64,000 nt of DNA from Dyadobacter pollutisoli (GCF_026625565.1 NZ_CP112998.1:622501-686500); one strand, 5' to 3'; positions 34,374 through 44,110 are shown, numbered from the stretch's first letter. Numbers and translations: made by a program. The notes: a model not told the origin generated them from the letters alone.

Positions 34374-35909
34374 TTAGAAAGGCTTCCGGTCATCGTCGTC
34401 CTCGTCGAAATCATAATCGTCCTCTCCCGGCCCGGAGAACATACTGCTGACAAGGTCCTGAAATTTCATCCCCTGATCCAGGGATTGTTTTCCAATCAAT
34501 GAAAACTCGGCCATGCCGTGCAATGCGAATTCCATCATGAAAAGCTTCTCCTCTGTGCTGGAATAGGCGCTGAGCATATCTACAAAATCATCCAGGCCAT
34601 CAATGGTTTTCAGCCGCGCGATGTATTCGCGGTCTGTCATATCAGCTGGCATTTCCATTTCATTGCCAGCGCCAAACCATTCGATTACTTTGGCATAGGG
34701 ATTGATCTTGCTTTTTTTGCTTTTTTCAGGATCCGGGAAAAAGCTCAGGAATTGGGTACGTATCGCTTTTCCTATCAGGTTTTGAGCCACGATTACCGGT
34801 CCCTCGACTTCCCCTTCATAGACCAGCTCCACTTTTCCGCAGATCGCCGAAACTACGCCATAAAGATCGGAAATGCGCACGTGGGTAGTCGTTTCTGCAT
34901 TGATGAGCGCGCGTCGTTCGGCAGTACTTAAAAGGGACTCATAGGCAGAAATAGTCAAACGGGCCGAAACACCGCTTTTACTGTCTACATATTCACTCTC
35001 CCGGGCCTCAAAAGCAATCTGCTCGATGAGTGTTTTGGCTAGCTCAAAGACCGATACAATTTCCTTTTGTTCGGCTTTAACGACTGCTTCCTGCTCGGTA
35101 ATTTTCTTGCCCGTTTCAATGGTCTTGGGATAGTGGGTAACAATCTGGCTTTCGATACGGTCCTTCAAAGGCGTCACAATGCTGCCGCGATTGGTATAAT
35201 CCTCCGGATTGGCCGTAAATACAAACTGGATGTCCAGCGGCAAGCGCAGCTTGAAACCACGGATCTGTATATCGCCTTCCTGTAAGATATTGAACAGCGC
35301 CACCTGGATACGTGCCTGCAAATCGGGCAGCTCATTGATGACGAAAATACCACGGTGAGAACGGGGTATGAGCCCGAAATGGATCACACGCTCATCCGAA
35401 TAAGGCAATTTCAATGTCGCGGCTTTAATCGGGTCTACATCCCCGATCAAATCTGCTACGGAAACGTCGGGCGTCGCCAGCTTCTCGGTGTAACGCTCGT
35501 CGCGGTGCAGCCATTCGATTTCAGTCTGCTCGCCATGGTCAGCTACCTGGTCTTTGGCAAACCGGGATAATGGCTGCAAGGGATCATCGTGCAGCTCCGA
35601 ATTCTTGATGTAGGGAATGTACTCGTCCAGCAGGCTTACCATCATCCGCGCAATGCGTGTTTTGGCCTGACCGCGTAGTCCCAGAAAATTGATGTTGTGC
35701 ATCGAAAGGATCGCCCGCTCAACATCGGGTATGACCGTTTCCTCGTAACCCCATATTCCTGGAAAAATATTTTCTTTATTCCTGATTTTGGTAATCAGAT
35801 TATCTCTTAACTCCTGTTTAATGGAACGTGGCTGATAACCTGCTTTTTTCAGTTCACCGAGCGTATGGATACCCAATCGTTGTGAACTGCTAAGCTGTGA
35901 GTAAGTCAT
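34374..35909 (-). CDS. ChlI/MoxR-type AAA+ ATPase
   Basis: A 511-residue AAA+ protein resembling the magnesium chelatase I subunit. The P-loop is GLRGQAKTR and the Walker B region is GIFVINELPDL; a later arginine-bearing segment (PLDIQFVFTANPEDYTNRG) fits the family. The C-terminus is acidic (DDYDFDEDDDD). No other porphyrin gene is near, so a general chaperone/chelatase-like role with a VWA partner is more likely. The VWA protein at 6603-7712 is the best partner in the window. It follows rny by 15 bp. Confidence 0.85.
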   Translation of the reverse strand: MTYSQLSSSQRLGIHTLGELKKAGYQPRSIKQELRDNLITKIRNKENIFPGIWGYEETVIPDVERAILSMHNINFLGLRGQAKTRIARMMVSLLDEYIPYIKNSELHDDPLQPLSRFAKDQVADHGEQTEIEWLHRDERYTEKLATPDVSVADLIGDVDPIKAATLKLPYSDERVIHFGLIPRSHRGIFVINELPDLQARIQVALFNILQEGDIQIRGFKLRLPLDIQFVFTANPEDYTNRGSIVTPLKDRIESQIVTHYPKTIETGKKITEQEAVVKAEQKEIVSVFELAKTLIEQIAFEARESEYVDSKSGVSARLTISAYESLLSTAERRALINAETTTHVRISDLYGVVSAICGKVELVYEGEVEGPVIVAQNLIGKAIRTQFLSFFPDPEKSKKSKINPYAKVIEWFGAGNEMEMPADMTDREYIARLKTIDGLDDFVDMLSAYSSTEEKLFMMEFALHGMAEFSLIGKQSLDQGMKFQDLVSSMFSGPGEDDYDFDEDDDDRKPF

Positions 35910-35924
35910 GTATTTGTAGCTAGG

Positions 35925-37496
35925 TTAACGCGCATACGCCACTGAGCGCATTTCACGGATCACTGTAATTTTAATTTGTCCGGGATATTGCATTTCTTTT
36001 TCAATCTTCTGCGAAATATCAAAGGAGAGCATTCCTGCTTTTTCGTCTGAAACATTGTCAGCGTCGATAATCACCCGAAGCTCACGGCCTGCCTGAATTG
36101 CATAGCATTTTTCAACGCCGTCAAAGGAGAGTGCCATGTTTTCAAGATCACGCAAACGCTGAATATAGGATTCCATCATCTCACGGCGCGCGCCCGGACG
36201 TGAGCCCGAAATCGCATCACAAACCTGGATGATAGGCGAAAGAATGCTGGTCATTTCGATCTCGTCATGGTGAGCACCGATGGCATTGCATACTTCCGGA
36301 TTTTCCTTGTATTTCTTGGCAAGCTCCATACCCAGGATAGCGTGTGGCAAATCGGATTCTTCCGGCCAAACCTTACCAATATCGTGCAGCAGCCCGGCTC
36401 TTTTGGCCAGTTTGGTGTTCAGTCCAAGCTCGGATGCCATCGTGGCGCAAAGCTTGGCGACCTCGCGTGAGTGTTGCAGCAGGTTCTGCCCGTATGATGA
36501 ACGGAAACGCATGCGGCCGATCATTTTAACAAGCTCAGGGTGTAATCCGTGAATGCCCATATCAATGACAGTCCTTTCGCCGATTTCGACGATTTCATCA
36601 TCAATGTTCTTGCGGGTTTTGGCTACCACTTCTTCAATTCTTGCCGGGTGGATCCTTCCGTCCTGCACCAGGCGGTGCAGCGAAAGTCTGGCGATCTCCC
36701 TGCGAACAGGATCAAAACCAGATATTACGATCGCTTCGGGGGTATCATCGACAATGATCTCAACACCAGTAGCAGCTTCCAATGCGCGAATATTGCGTCC
36801 TTCCCGACCAATGATTTTACCTTTGATGTCGTCGTTTTCAATGTTGAATACCGATACGCAGTTTTCAATGGCGTGTTCTGCGGCAGTACGCTGGATAGTC
36901 TCGATAACGATCTTTTTGGCTTCTTTGGTAGCAGTAAGACGGGCTTCTTCCATGGCGCTCTTTACATAGGATCCTGCCCTGGTATCTGCCTCGGCTTTCA
37001 GCGCGTCTACGAGCTGCTCGCGCGCCTGGTCTGCGGTAAGATTGGCAATTTTTTCGAGCTGGGTAACCTGCTGCTGCAATGACTTTTCAGCTTCTTCGCG
37101 GCGTTTGGTAGCCAGCTCTACCTGTTGGTTCAGGTTATTTTTTAGCGTTTCAAGCTCATTTTCACGACGCTTATTTTGCTCGATGGTTTGATTCAGGCTC
37201 TGCTCGCGTTGTTTAAGCTTTTGTTCATTGGTCTGAAGAATGACACGTTTTTTATTGGCATCCTCTTCAAATTCAGATTTAAGACGGAGATATTTTTCTT
37301 TCGCTTCTAGTATACGGTCCTTTTTGATGTTTTCAGCGGCACTTTCGGCATTTCGGAGAATTTCAGCGGCACGTTCCTGGGCTTCCTTTTCCTTTAGGTC
37401 GAATGACCTCTGAAAAATGTATTTGCCTGCAAAAATACCCACCCCAACGGCGATGATATCGGACAGGACGACGATGAAAACTAAATAATTTGACAT
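35925..37496 (-). CDS. rny: Ribonuclease Y
   Basis: A 523-residue endoribonuclease. N-terminal membrane segment (LVFIVVLSDIIAVGVGIFAG), then a long coiled coil to about residue 200, a KH domain (GREGRNIRALEAATGVEI) and an HD domain (RAGLLHDIGKV). It starts mRNA decay at the membrane. The gene order pheT-zapA-rny is common in Bacteroidota. The ChlI-like gene follows after 15 bp. Confidence 0.97.
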   Translation of the reverse strand: MSNYLVFIVVLSDIIAVGVGIFAGKYIFQRSFDLKEKEAQERAAEILRNAESAAENIKKDRILEAKEKYLRLKSEFEEDANKKRVILQTNEQKLKQREQSLNQTIEQNKRRENELETLKNNLNQQVELATKRREEAEKSLQQQVTQLEKIANLTADQAREQLVDALKAEADTRAGSYVKSAMEEARLTATKEAKKIVIETIQRTAAEHAIENCVSVFNIENDDIKGKIIGREGRNIRALEAATGVEIIVDDTPEAIVISGFDPVRREIARLSLHRLVQDGRIHPARIEEVVAKTRKNIDDEIVEIGERTVIDMGIHGLHPELVKMIGRMRFRSSYGQNLLQHSREVAKLCATMASELGLNTKLAKRAGLLHDIGKVWPEESDLPHAILGMELAKKYKENPEVCNAIGAHHDEIEMTSILSPIIQVCDAISGSRPGARREMMESYIQRLRDLENMALSFDGVEKCYAIQAGRELRVIIDADNVSDEKAGMLSFDISQKIEKEMQYPGQIKITVIREMRSVAYAR

Positions 37497-37617
37497 TTCA
37501 ATGATGGTTATATATAGTTGGTTTGACCGACTACCCCGCGTTAAAATGCCGAAAATGAAGAATTGAAAGTTATTTAGAAGATTTCAGTATAAATCAAAGG
37601 TTAGGGGTGTAAATCGC

Positions 37618-37929
37618 TTAGCTCTCCAGAGCGCTGGTAATTGTTTCGTCCAGCTTTTCCACTCTGCCTTTAAAAGCCATCACCAGATTGTCCATTTGCT
37701 GCTGATTCCTCTGCAATGCTACCAGGCATTCGATGGAGGTCAGTGCAATTGCTTCGATGTCACCGTATACTTTTCCTTTTAATTTATGCTGCTGCACGCG
37801 TTGCATGAACACCTCATACCCGTCCCTGTAGAATTTCTCCTGATCTGCCGGAACACTCAGTTTGAAACCTCTGTCCAGCAGTTTTATAAAGACAGAAACG
37901 TCCGGAGTGGGTATGCTATTTTTTTTCAT
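37618..37929 (-). CDS. zapA: Cell division protein ZapA
   Basis: A 103-residue ZapA-like protein (FKLSVPADQEKFYRDG near the start, then a C-terminal coiled coil). ZapA bundles FtsZ at the division ring. Its start overlaps the stop of the coiled-coil gene upstream by 4 bp (ATGA). The 121-bp gap to rny shows no 6S RNA-like structure. Confidence 0.88.
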   Translation of the reverse strand: MKKNSIPTPDVSVFIKLLDRGFKLSVPADQEKFYRDGYEVFMQRVQQHKLKGKVYGDIEAIALTSIECLVALQRNQQQMDNLVMAFKGRVEKLDETITSALES

Positions 37930-38270
37930 AAGGTATCTTCAAGCAATTCAATGCACTTATCGATCTCTTGTATATATCTTTCAACTGAGTCTTTCAGTTC
38001 GGCGATTCCGCTCGTTGGTGTCAGTTTACTAGTGACAATTTTAGCGAAACTTTTAGACTTATTAAAGTCTTTTTCCAAAGTAGTGTATTTTTTCTTTATT
38101 TCTTTCGCTTCTTCCTTGAGTTGGATATTGGACACCCGGAGCTCCGCATTTTCACGTTGGAGCTCTGATATTGACCAGGTTAGTTTCTCTTTTGTATTGA
38201 TCAGTATCTCGAGCTTTTTTTCAAGGTCGGATAACTTGTGTTCAATGATACGTTCAATGCTCCTTTCCAT
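37926..38270 (-). CDS. Coiled-coil protein overlapping zapA
   Basis: A 114-residue protein that is almost wholly coiled coil (LEKKLEILINTKEKLTWSI, ENAELRVSNIQLKEEAKEIK). No catalytic motif or membrane segment. The overlap with zapA and the position after pheT (46 bp) imply co-expression with division genes. A ZapB-like role in the division ring is suggested by size and context only. Confidence 0.82.
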   Translation of the reverse strand: MERSIERIIEHKLSDLEKKLEILINTKEKLTWSISELQRENAELRVSNIQLKEEAKEIKKKYTTLEKDFNKSKSFAKIVTSKLTPTSGIAELKDSVERYIQEIDKCIELLEDTL

Positions 38271-38316
38271 TTGCTAACCTTAAAAATATCCATCCAAGCA
38301 AAAATTCAAAATCTAA

Positions 38317-40746
38317 TCATTTCCTGATGAGTGCCTCAAACTCCCGCTCATAAGCCGCCATCAGCCGCTGCATGGATTTGTCGATCACTTTGTCGGTCAA
38401 TGTCTGCTGGTCATCCTGCAAAATGAAGCTGATCGAATAGGACTTTTTACCTTCCAGGTTAGCACCTTCATACACGTCAAACACATTGACCGAACGCAGC
38501 AGTTGCCGCTCTGTTTTGTAAGCAATCTGGCGAAGCTCTTCAAAAGTGACCTTCTTGTTGACTACCACCGACAGGTCACGACGCACTTCGGGGAATTTGG
38601 AAACCTCTTTGTATTCAACGGCCGCATTGTACTGGCGAAGCATGTACTCCCAATCAAAGTCGGCAAAATAAACGGGCGCTTTCACGTCGAGTTTTTTAGA
38701 TAATGCAGCATTGAGCAAACCAAATGAAACCACCGGTTTGCGGTTAGATAACAAAGTAAGCCCTTGTTTGAAAATAGCAGGATCAGCCTGTTGTTTTTCA
38801 ACTTCCCTGATTTTGACTGCGGTTAAGACCTTATTGACAAAGGCAGCCAGGTCATGGAATACCGTTTCGCGGGATTTTTCAAACCAGCTTTCCTGCGCAA
38901 TGTTACCGGTTACGAAAACAGCCAACCTTTCCTTTTCGACATATTTTTCGTTGATCTGGTGGTAGGTATTGCCAAATTCAAAAACTTTCAGGTCCTTCTG
39001 GCGGCGGTTGCTGTTGTAGGCAATCACTTCAAGCCCCGAGAAAAGCAGCGTCTGGCGCATCACAGACAGATCTTCGCTGAGGTAATTGAGGATTTTGACA
39101 GGATTGCCAGCCAGACTTTCGCTCATCAAGACCTGATATTCGGGTTTGGTCAATGAATTGTTGATCATTTCATTGAAACCATTTGCTACCAGCAATTCGG
39201 CCACGCGCAGTTTTAATTTTTCCGGATCATTGACCGGGAAATCAGAAAGAAAATCCGAGCTGAGCGTTTCTGAAAGCTCTACCTGACCAAATCCGTAAAT
39301 GCGCAGGATTTCCTCAATGACATCAGCCTCTCTCTGCACATCGACGCGGTAAGGAGCTACGATGGCCGTAAACGAGGATTCGTTTTCGTCAGCAACCTGA
39401 ATGTCCAGGCTTTCCAGAATGCTTTTGATCAGTGTTTTATCCAGCGTTTTTCCAATCAGCCGGTTAATATGCTTGTAGCTCATCGCAACCCGGAAGTCCT
39501 CTACCGGCTGCGGATAAATGTCGGTGATTTCAGAAGAAACAGTTCCTCCCGCGATTTCCTGAATCAGTAATGCGGCTCTTTTCAATGCAAAAAGGGGCAT
39601 ATTGGGATCCGTACCGCGCTCAAAACGGAACGACGAATCAGTTTTCAATGTGAAGCGCTGCGCAGTCTTGCGTACCCAGGCCGGAGAAAAATAAGCGGAT
39701 TCAAGAAATATCGAAGTCGTATCACTAGTAACCCCCGAAGTGAGCCCGCCAAAAACGCCGGCAATACACATAGGCTCAGGAACGCCATTGCTTCCTGCAT
39801 TGCAGATCATCAGATCAGAGCCCGAGATTTTTCGCTCCACCCCGTCTAGTGTAATGAATGGTGTCCCGTCAGCGACCGTGGTAACGACCACTTTGTTGCC
39901 AATGACTTTTTCAGCGTCAAACGCATGCATGGGCTGGCCCAGCTCGTGACATACATAATTGGTGATGTCTACAATGTTGTTAATGGCGCGGATACCGATT
40001 GTCTGCAGACGATCTTTCAGCCACTGGGGAGATTCTCCCACTTTGATCCCTGAAATCGTCAGTCCGGTATAGCGCGGGCATGCATCCTGATTTTTTACTT
40101 CAACCGTGATCGGAAGCTGTTGGCTAGCGACAGCAAACTCCTCAACGGAAGGCAATGTGACCGGGCGGCCCAGTACCGCTTTCAGATCGCGCGCCACACC
40201 ATAATGGGAAGCAGCGTCGGCGCGGTTGGGGGTGAGCCCTATTTCAATCAAGTAGTCAGATGAAATTCCAAAATATTCGCTGGCAGGTGTTCCGTTGGGT
40301 AATGTGGTGTCCAGTACCAGGATGCCGTCGTGTGAGCTGCCCAAGCCCAGTTCATCTTCCGCGCAGATCATTCCTTCGGAAAGTGCGCCCCTTATTTTTG
40401 ACTTTTTCAAAACCAATGGCTGATCACTGCCGGTAGGGTGGAGCATCGCTCCCACAGTGGCCACGATTACCTTCTGGCCGGCTGCCACATTAGGCGCCCC
40501 GCAGACAATGGAAAGTGGGTTTTCACCTCCTGCATCAACGGTGGTTAGACTTAAGCGGTCGGCTTCGGGATGTTTTTCACAAGTCAGCACCTGGCCGATC
40601 ACCACCCCCTGCAAACCACCTTTTATGGATTCGATCTCTTCAATGCTTTCTACTTCAAGTCCGGTTGCTGTTAAGAGCCTGCCGATTTCTTCCGGCGTTT
40701 CTGTGATTTCAATTAATTCCTTAAGCCACTTATAAGAGATCTTCAT
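38317..40746 (-). CDS. pheT: Phenylalanyl-tRNA synthetase beta subunit
   Basis: An 809-residue PheT. Begins with MKISYKWLKELIE, followed by an N-terminal tRNA-binding (EMAP-like) domain, the B3/B4 editing domain, B5 domain and a C-terminal anticodon-binding FDX-ACB domain (FPEVRRDLSVVVNK near residue 718). It works with PheS, encoded elsewhere, to charge tRNA-Phe. First gene of the pheT-coiled coil-zapA-rny-ATPase run. Confidence 0.97.
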   Translation of the reverse strand: MKISYKWLKELIEITETPEEIGRLLTATGLEVESIEEIESIKGGLQGVVIGQVLTCEKHPEADRLSLTTVDAGGENPLSIVCGAPNVAAGQKVIVATVGAMLHPTGSDQPLVLKKSKIRGALSEGMICAEDELGLGSSHDGILVLDTTLPNGTPASEYFGISSDYLIEIGLTPNRADAASHYGVARDLKAVLGRPVTLPSVEEFAVASQQLPITVEVKNQDACPRYTGLTISGIKVGESPQWLKDRLQTIGIRAINNIVDITNYVCHELGQPMHAFDAEKVIGNKVVVTTVADGTPFITLDGVERKISGSDLMICNAGSNGVPEPMCIAGVFGGLTSGVTSDTTSIFLESAYFSPAWVRKTAQRFTLKTDSSFRFERGTDPNMPLFALKRAALLIQEIAGGTVSSEITDIYPQPVEDFRVAMSYKHINRLIGKTLDKTLIKSILESLDIQVADENESSFTAIVAPYRVDVQREADVIEEILRIYGFGQVELSETLSSDFLSDFPVNDPEKLKLRVAELLVANGFNEMINNSLTKPEYQVLMSESLAGNPVKILNYLSEDLSVMRQTLLFSGLEVIAYNSNRRQKDLKVFEFGNTYHQINEKYVEKERLAVFVTGNIAQESWFEKSRETVFHDLAAFVNKVLTAVKIREVEKQQADPAIFKQGLTLLSNRKPVVSFGLLNAALSKKLDVKAPVYFADFDWEYMLRQYNAAVEYKEVSKFPEVRRDLSVVVNKKVTFEELRQIAYKTERQLLRSVNVFDVYEGANLEGKKSYSISFILQDDQQTLTDKVIDKSMQRLMAAYEREFEALIRK

Positions 40747-40803
40747 GCGAATGCTTTAAATAAAATTTGAAGGGTGCTGTATCCAAACAGAGCGCCTTTA
40801 CCG

Positions 40804-40811
40804 CAAAATTA
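40804..40811 (-). promoter_or_regulatory. Candidate pheT -7 promoter element
   Basis: On the minus strand this reads TAATTTTG, matching TAnnTTTG, about 58 bp upstream of the pheT ATG. No -33 TTG at usual spacing was seen. Confidence 0.45.
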
Positions 40812-40847
40812 ACGATTTAAGTTTGAGATGTATGTGCTGCAAAAGAA

Positions 40848-40875
40848 AATAGCCAGGTCAAAAGACCCGGCTATT
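40848..40875 (-). terminator. Terminator of the SnoaL-like gene
   Basis: Arms 40848-40859 and 40864-40875 pair over 12 bp with one mismatch and a 4-nt loop; on the minus strand a T-rich run follows. It lies 24 bp after the end of the gene at 40899-41273. Confidence 0.75.
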
Positions 40876-40898
40876 GCCCTCTTTGATTGCAGAATAAA

Positions 40899-41273
40899 TT
40901 ATTGTGCAGGCGCTACCTCATAGAAGAATTGCTCACTAACAATCTTCCCGTCAGCGACTTTATACAATGCAATTTCTTCCATCGGAATTCTACCCATTCC
41001 TTTGAAGGTGATATCCATCGTCAGGCTAATGGAGAAATAGTTACCCGCTACAACGGGGTCGGAAAGCTCCTGGCCATGAAACTGCTCAATCATGTCCTGA
41101 AAGTGATTTCCTTTCTGGACAATCTTATCGAGTCCCTGCACAATGGTTTCTCCGGGAGATCCTTCCGGTTCGATGCTGAGGGCATCATCTGAATATAATT
41201 CCTTTTGCGCCTGCTCATATTGGTTCTCGCGGCATAGGGCTACCAGGCGTTCTGCAATTTCAGTCGTTGTCAT
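40899..41273 (-). CDS. SnoaL/NTF2-like protein
   Basis: A 124-residue single-domain protein with the cystatin-like NTF2/SnoaL layout: N-terminal helices with LVALCRENQYEQAQKELY, then strands such as YFSISLTMDITFKG and EEIALYKVADGKIVSEQFFYE. Family members range from isomerases to binding proteins; the substrate cannot be told. Own terminator downstream. Confidence 0.82.
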   Translation of the reverse strand: MTTTEIAERLVALCRENQYEQAQKELYSDDALSIEPEGSPGETIVQGLDKIVQKGNHFQDMIEQFHGQELSDPVVAGNYFSISLTMDITFKGMGRIPMEEIALYKVADGKIVSEQFFYEVAPAQ

Positions 41274-41354
41274 GACGTGTTGTTTTATTTGAATGGAAAT
41301 TTAGATATTTCCAAGCCACAAGTTTCAGGTTTAACATAAATATTTTGTTAAATC

Positions 41355-42014
41355 TCACTCATGCACAGCAGATTCGGTCAGCTCGCCGGCCTGGATGGGT
41401 ACTGTGAGCGTGTTCTCGGCCGGTGGGACAGGACATGCATAGCTGGACTGGTATACGCAGTAAGGATTATAGGCCTTGTTAAAGTCCAGAACGATGACAT
41501 TATTCTTGATTTCTGAAAGCGGATAATCCAGGTAACGCCCGCCGCCATAGGTTTCTTTACCGCTGGTTGCGTCCCTGAACAGAACCGAGATCACGCTTTC
41601 ATTTTTTAGCAGCAGCAGCTTTTGAGGCTTACCACCGACGGTAAAATTGGCATAGCCGTATTTTTCGTATTTTTCAGAAGTACCGTCCGTATATTTGACT
41701 ATCACCTCCTTATCCTCCTTCATGTAAGGGGAGATATTGGCTTTAATGCGAAATGTCAGATCCGGCTCAAAGTAATGCAACCCGTGAAAGCTGGCTTTGT
41801 CGGCAATGGGGGAGTCCTCGGTGGTTTTGAACTGTTCATCTTTGGCGGCGCGCTCCTGCTGGATCTTGGTTTTATACTTTTCAGGGCTGGCCGCGATCAA
41901 ATCTTCGGCGGAAGAGCCCGCGCTGAGGCCAGTGAAATTTTCTGCTACAAAATATGCCAGGATTGCGATGACCATCGCGATCGTGCTGTATCGGATTACT
42001 TTATTTTTGAACAT
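41355..42014 (-). CDS. DUF1684 protein, membrane-anchored
   Basis: A 219-residue protein with an N-terminal membrane anchor (YSTIAMVIAILAYFVAEN). The C-terminal part carries the DUF1684 signature: FNKAYNPYCVYQSSYACPVP followed by PAENTLTVPIQAGE. Earlier segments (FHGLHYFEPDLTFRI, GGGRYLDYPL) also fit. Function unknown; periplasmic location likely. Confidence 0.9.
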   Translation of the reverse strand: MFKNKVIRYSTIAMVIAILAYFVAENFTGLSAGSSAEDLIAASPEKYKTKIQQERAAKDEQFKTTEDSPIADKASFHGLHYFEPDLTFRIKANISPYMKEDKEVIVKYTDGTSEKYEKYGYANFTVGGKPQKLLLLKNESVISVLFRDATSGKETYGGGRYLDYPLSEIKNNVIVLDFNKAYNPYCVYQSSYACPVPPAENTLTVPIQAGELTESAVHE

Positions 42015-42199
42015 ACCGGGTCTATGATTGTAAACGGATTACAAACTTACACCCGAAAGGCAGCTTTGAAAAAGTATAGGATGTTTATTTACTTTTTTAT
42101 GATAATTTTGAAACTTCACACCCGGGCTGTTTGCGATGTTGGTTGAAATATACCTAAATTGACCTGGCAAATTATTAAACACAATACCTGACCCATCAT

Positions 42200-42577
42200 A
42201 TGTCATACACAAAACGAGTACTCATTGCCGAAGACAGTTCAGTGATTCAAAATCTGGCAAGGAAGATTCTGGAATTTCAACATTACGAGATCACTTCGGT
42301 GAAAAATGGAGAACAAGTATTGCAACTCCTTGAAAAAGAAGATTTCGATATCATTTTGCTGGATATCAATATGCCTGTGATGGATGGAATGGAGTGCGCA
42401 AGAAGCATTCGTAAGTTGCCAAACGAGAAGAAAGCCAAAACACCGATTGTGGCCATAACAGGTAATGCCAAGAATTACTCTGAGGAAGATTTCAAAGAAG
42501 CAGGATTTGATGATGCGTTGATGAAACCGTTAAATTTTGACCGCTTGGTTGAAGTGGTTGCGCATTTGACAGAATAA
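42200..42577 (+). CDS. Single-domain response regulator
   Basis: A 125-residue CheY-like receiver domain and nothing more. Phospho-acceptor Asp55 in IILLDINMPVMDG; conserved acidic pair near the start (AEDSS) and Lys109 in MKPLNFD. No histidine kinase gene is adjacent, so its partner is encoded elsewhere. The next gene, a metallo-hydrolase, begins 7 bp later. Confidence 0.93.
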   Translation: MSYTKRVLIAEDSSVIQNLARKILEFQHYEITSVKNGEQVLQLLEKEDFDIILLDINMPVMDGMECARSIRKLPNEKKAKTPIVAITGNAKNYSEEDFKEAGFDDALMKPLNFDRLVEVVAHLTE

Positions 42578-42584
42578 AAACCTG

Positions 42585-43346
42585 ATGAGGATTACATTTT
42601 TAGGAACCGGCACCTCGCAGGGAATACCCGTTATTGCCTGCGAGTGTGCCGTTTGCCGTTCTAATGATCAGCATGATAAGCGTTTACGGACTTCCGTTTG
42701 GATACAGGCCAACGGCAAATCCTTTGTCATAGATACCGGCCCCGATTTTCGTCAGCAAATGTTGAGGGCCAATGTGAAAGAGCTTGATGCTGCGATTTTT
42801 ACACACCAGCACAAAGACCACACCGCCGGCCTGGACGACATCCGCGCATTTAACCATCGTCAGCAAAAGGATATGCCCTTGTATGGCAGACTGGAAGTGC
42901 TCAACCAGATCCGGAGCGAATTTGCCTACGCTTTTTCTGAAAAACGCTATCCGGGCGTCCCGCATTTCGAGCTGCACCCGATTGAAAACCGTCCCTTTGA
43001 GATCGAAGGAGTCCGGTTCATTCCTATCGAAGTCATGCATCACAAGCTGGCTGTTTACGGCTACCGGATCGGGGACTTCACCTACATTACCGATGCTAAT
43101 TTTATCTCCGAAGAAGAGCAGCAGAAAATAATAGGCTCGCAGGTACTGGTCTTAGATACCCTGCAAAAAGAGCCGCATTTGTCTCATTTTACGCTTTCGC
43201 AGGCGCTGGAGCTGATCGACAAATTGAATGTGCCCCAGGCTTATCTGACCCATATCAGCCACAAGCTCGGCCTGCATGCAGCCGTTGAAAGCGAATTGCC
43301 GCCGCACGTCAAGCTGGCCTACGACGGGCTGATGCTTGATTTTTAG
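42585..43346 (+). CDS. Metallo-beta-lactamase fold hydrolase, PhnP-like
   Basis: A 253-residue MBL-fold enzyme. N-terminal FLGTGTSQGIPVIACECAVC includes Cys residues that bind a structural metal in PhnP-like proteins; the active-site motif is THQHKDHTAGLDD. It probably cleaves a phosphodiester or related bond. It lies 7 bp after the response regulator and is likely co-transcribed. Confidence 0.9.
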   Translation: MRITFLGTGTSQGIPVIACECAVCRSNDQHDKRLRTSVWIQANGKSFVIDTGPDFRQQMLRANVKELDAAIFTHQHKDHTAGLDDIRAFNHRQQKDMPLYGRLEVLNQIRSEFAYAFSEKRYPGVPHFELHPIENRPFEIEGVRFIPIEVMHHKLAVYGYRIGDFTYITDANFISEEEQQKIIGSQVLVLDTLQKEPHLSHFTLSQALELIDKLNVPQAYLTHISHKLGLHAAVESELPPHVKLAYDGLMLDF

Positions 43347-43353
43347 AAACGCG

Positions 43354-43401
43354 AGACTTGGCAAGTCTGTGCGACCCCGTCTCCAAGACTTACCAAGTCT
43401 T
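43354..43401. repeat. Pair of short palindromes between converging genes
   Basis: AGACTTGGCAAGTCT at 43354-43368 and AAGACTTACCAAGTCTT at 43385-43401 are each palindromic and can also pair with each other. They fill the 60-bp gap between the metallo-hydrolase and sulfite-oxidase-like genes, so they may act as a two-way terminator. The words look like a short interspersed repeat. Confidence 0.7.
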
Positions 43402-43406
43402 CCTTC

Positions 43407-44099
43407 CTAGCTATACCGGTCATTGCGCCAGGGATAGGCTGTATTGGAATAGCCTCTCAATTCCCAGAATCCCAGTTCATTGGAAGACAAAAACTCGATC
43501 CGGCTGATCCATTTGCTGCCTTTCCATGCATAAAGCTGGGGGGTGATCATCCTGACCGGCCCGCCATGATCACGTTCCAGGGGTTTGTTGTCTGCCGTGT
43601 GAACCAGCATTACATCTTCTTTTAATGCTTCCTCCAACGAGAGATTGGTCGTGTATTTATCATAGCCGTAACATAATATATGTGTCGCCGAAGACTTGGG
43701 TAGCACCAACGCGGCAAGATCAGCCAGGCGGACCCCTTTCCAGGGAACATCCATTCGCGACCAGGTGGTAACACAGTGAAAGTCGCTGGTATCCTCGGTT
43801 TGCGGCAGCGCCATGAAATCATCCCAGGTTAATGTAACGGGGGATTCTACCTGGCCATCGATGACCAACTTCCATTTCTGATGCGAAATATCAGGCTTGA
43901 AACCCAAATCCAGTACCGGCCATTTATTGGTTTGGATTTGCCCGACGGGCAGTTTGGGCATGCCATGGCGGTTAATTTGACCACTACCCATCGGTTTTGG
44001 ATCCGAAACGGAGGGCGTACCTGCCATTTGATCTTCAAAGCGGGCTTTCAGCTTCATGCGCGCCTCCACGATTTTGTCTAATTTGCTTTTTTCTTCCAT
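43407..44099 (-). CDS. Sulfite oxidase-like molybdopterin enzyme
   Basis: A 230-residue protein of the oxidoreductase molybdopterin-binding family. Cys109 in SDFHCVTTWSRMDVPWKG is the expected molybdenum ligand; GGPVRMITPQLYAWK and ELRGYSNTAYPW are also typical. There is no signal peptide, which fits the cytoplasmic YuiH-like group rather than MsrP. Substrate unknown. It is encoded 11 bp after the DUF819 gene. Confidence 0.92.
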   Translation of the reverse strand: MEEKSKLDKIVEARMKLKARFEDQMAGTPSVSDPKPMGSGQINRHGMPKLPVGQIQTNKWPVLDLGFKPDISHQKWKLVIDGQVESPVTLTWDDFMALPQTEDTSDFHCVTTWSRMDVPWKGVRLADLAALVLPKSSATHILCYGYDKYTTNLSLEEALKEDVMLVHTADNKPLERDHGGPVRMITPQLYAWKGSKWISRIEFLSSNELGFWELRGYSNTAYPWRNDRYS

Positions 44100-44110
44100 G
44101 TTTCAAAAAA

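Noticed and set aside
36549..37082. 177-residue open frame on the plus strand
   Set aside because: It is antisense to the well-supported rny gene and its product resembles no family.
37497..37617. 6S RNA next to zapA
   Set aside because: The gap is only 121 bp and shows no long, nearly self-complementary fold.
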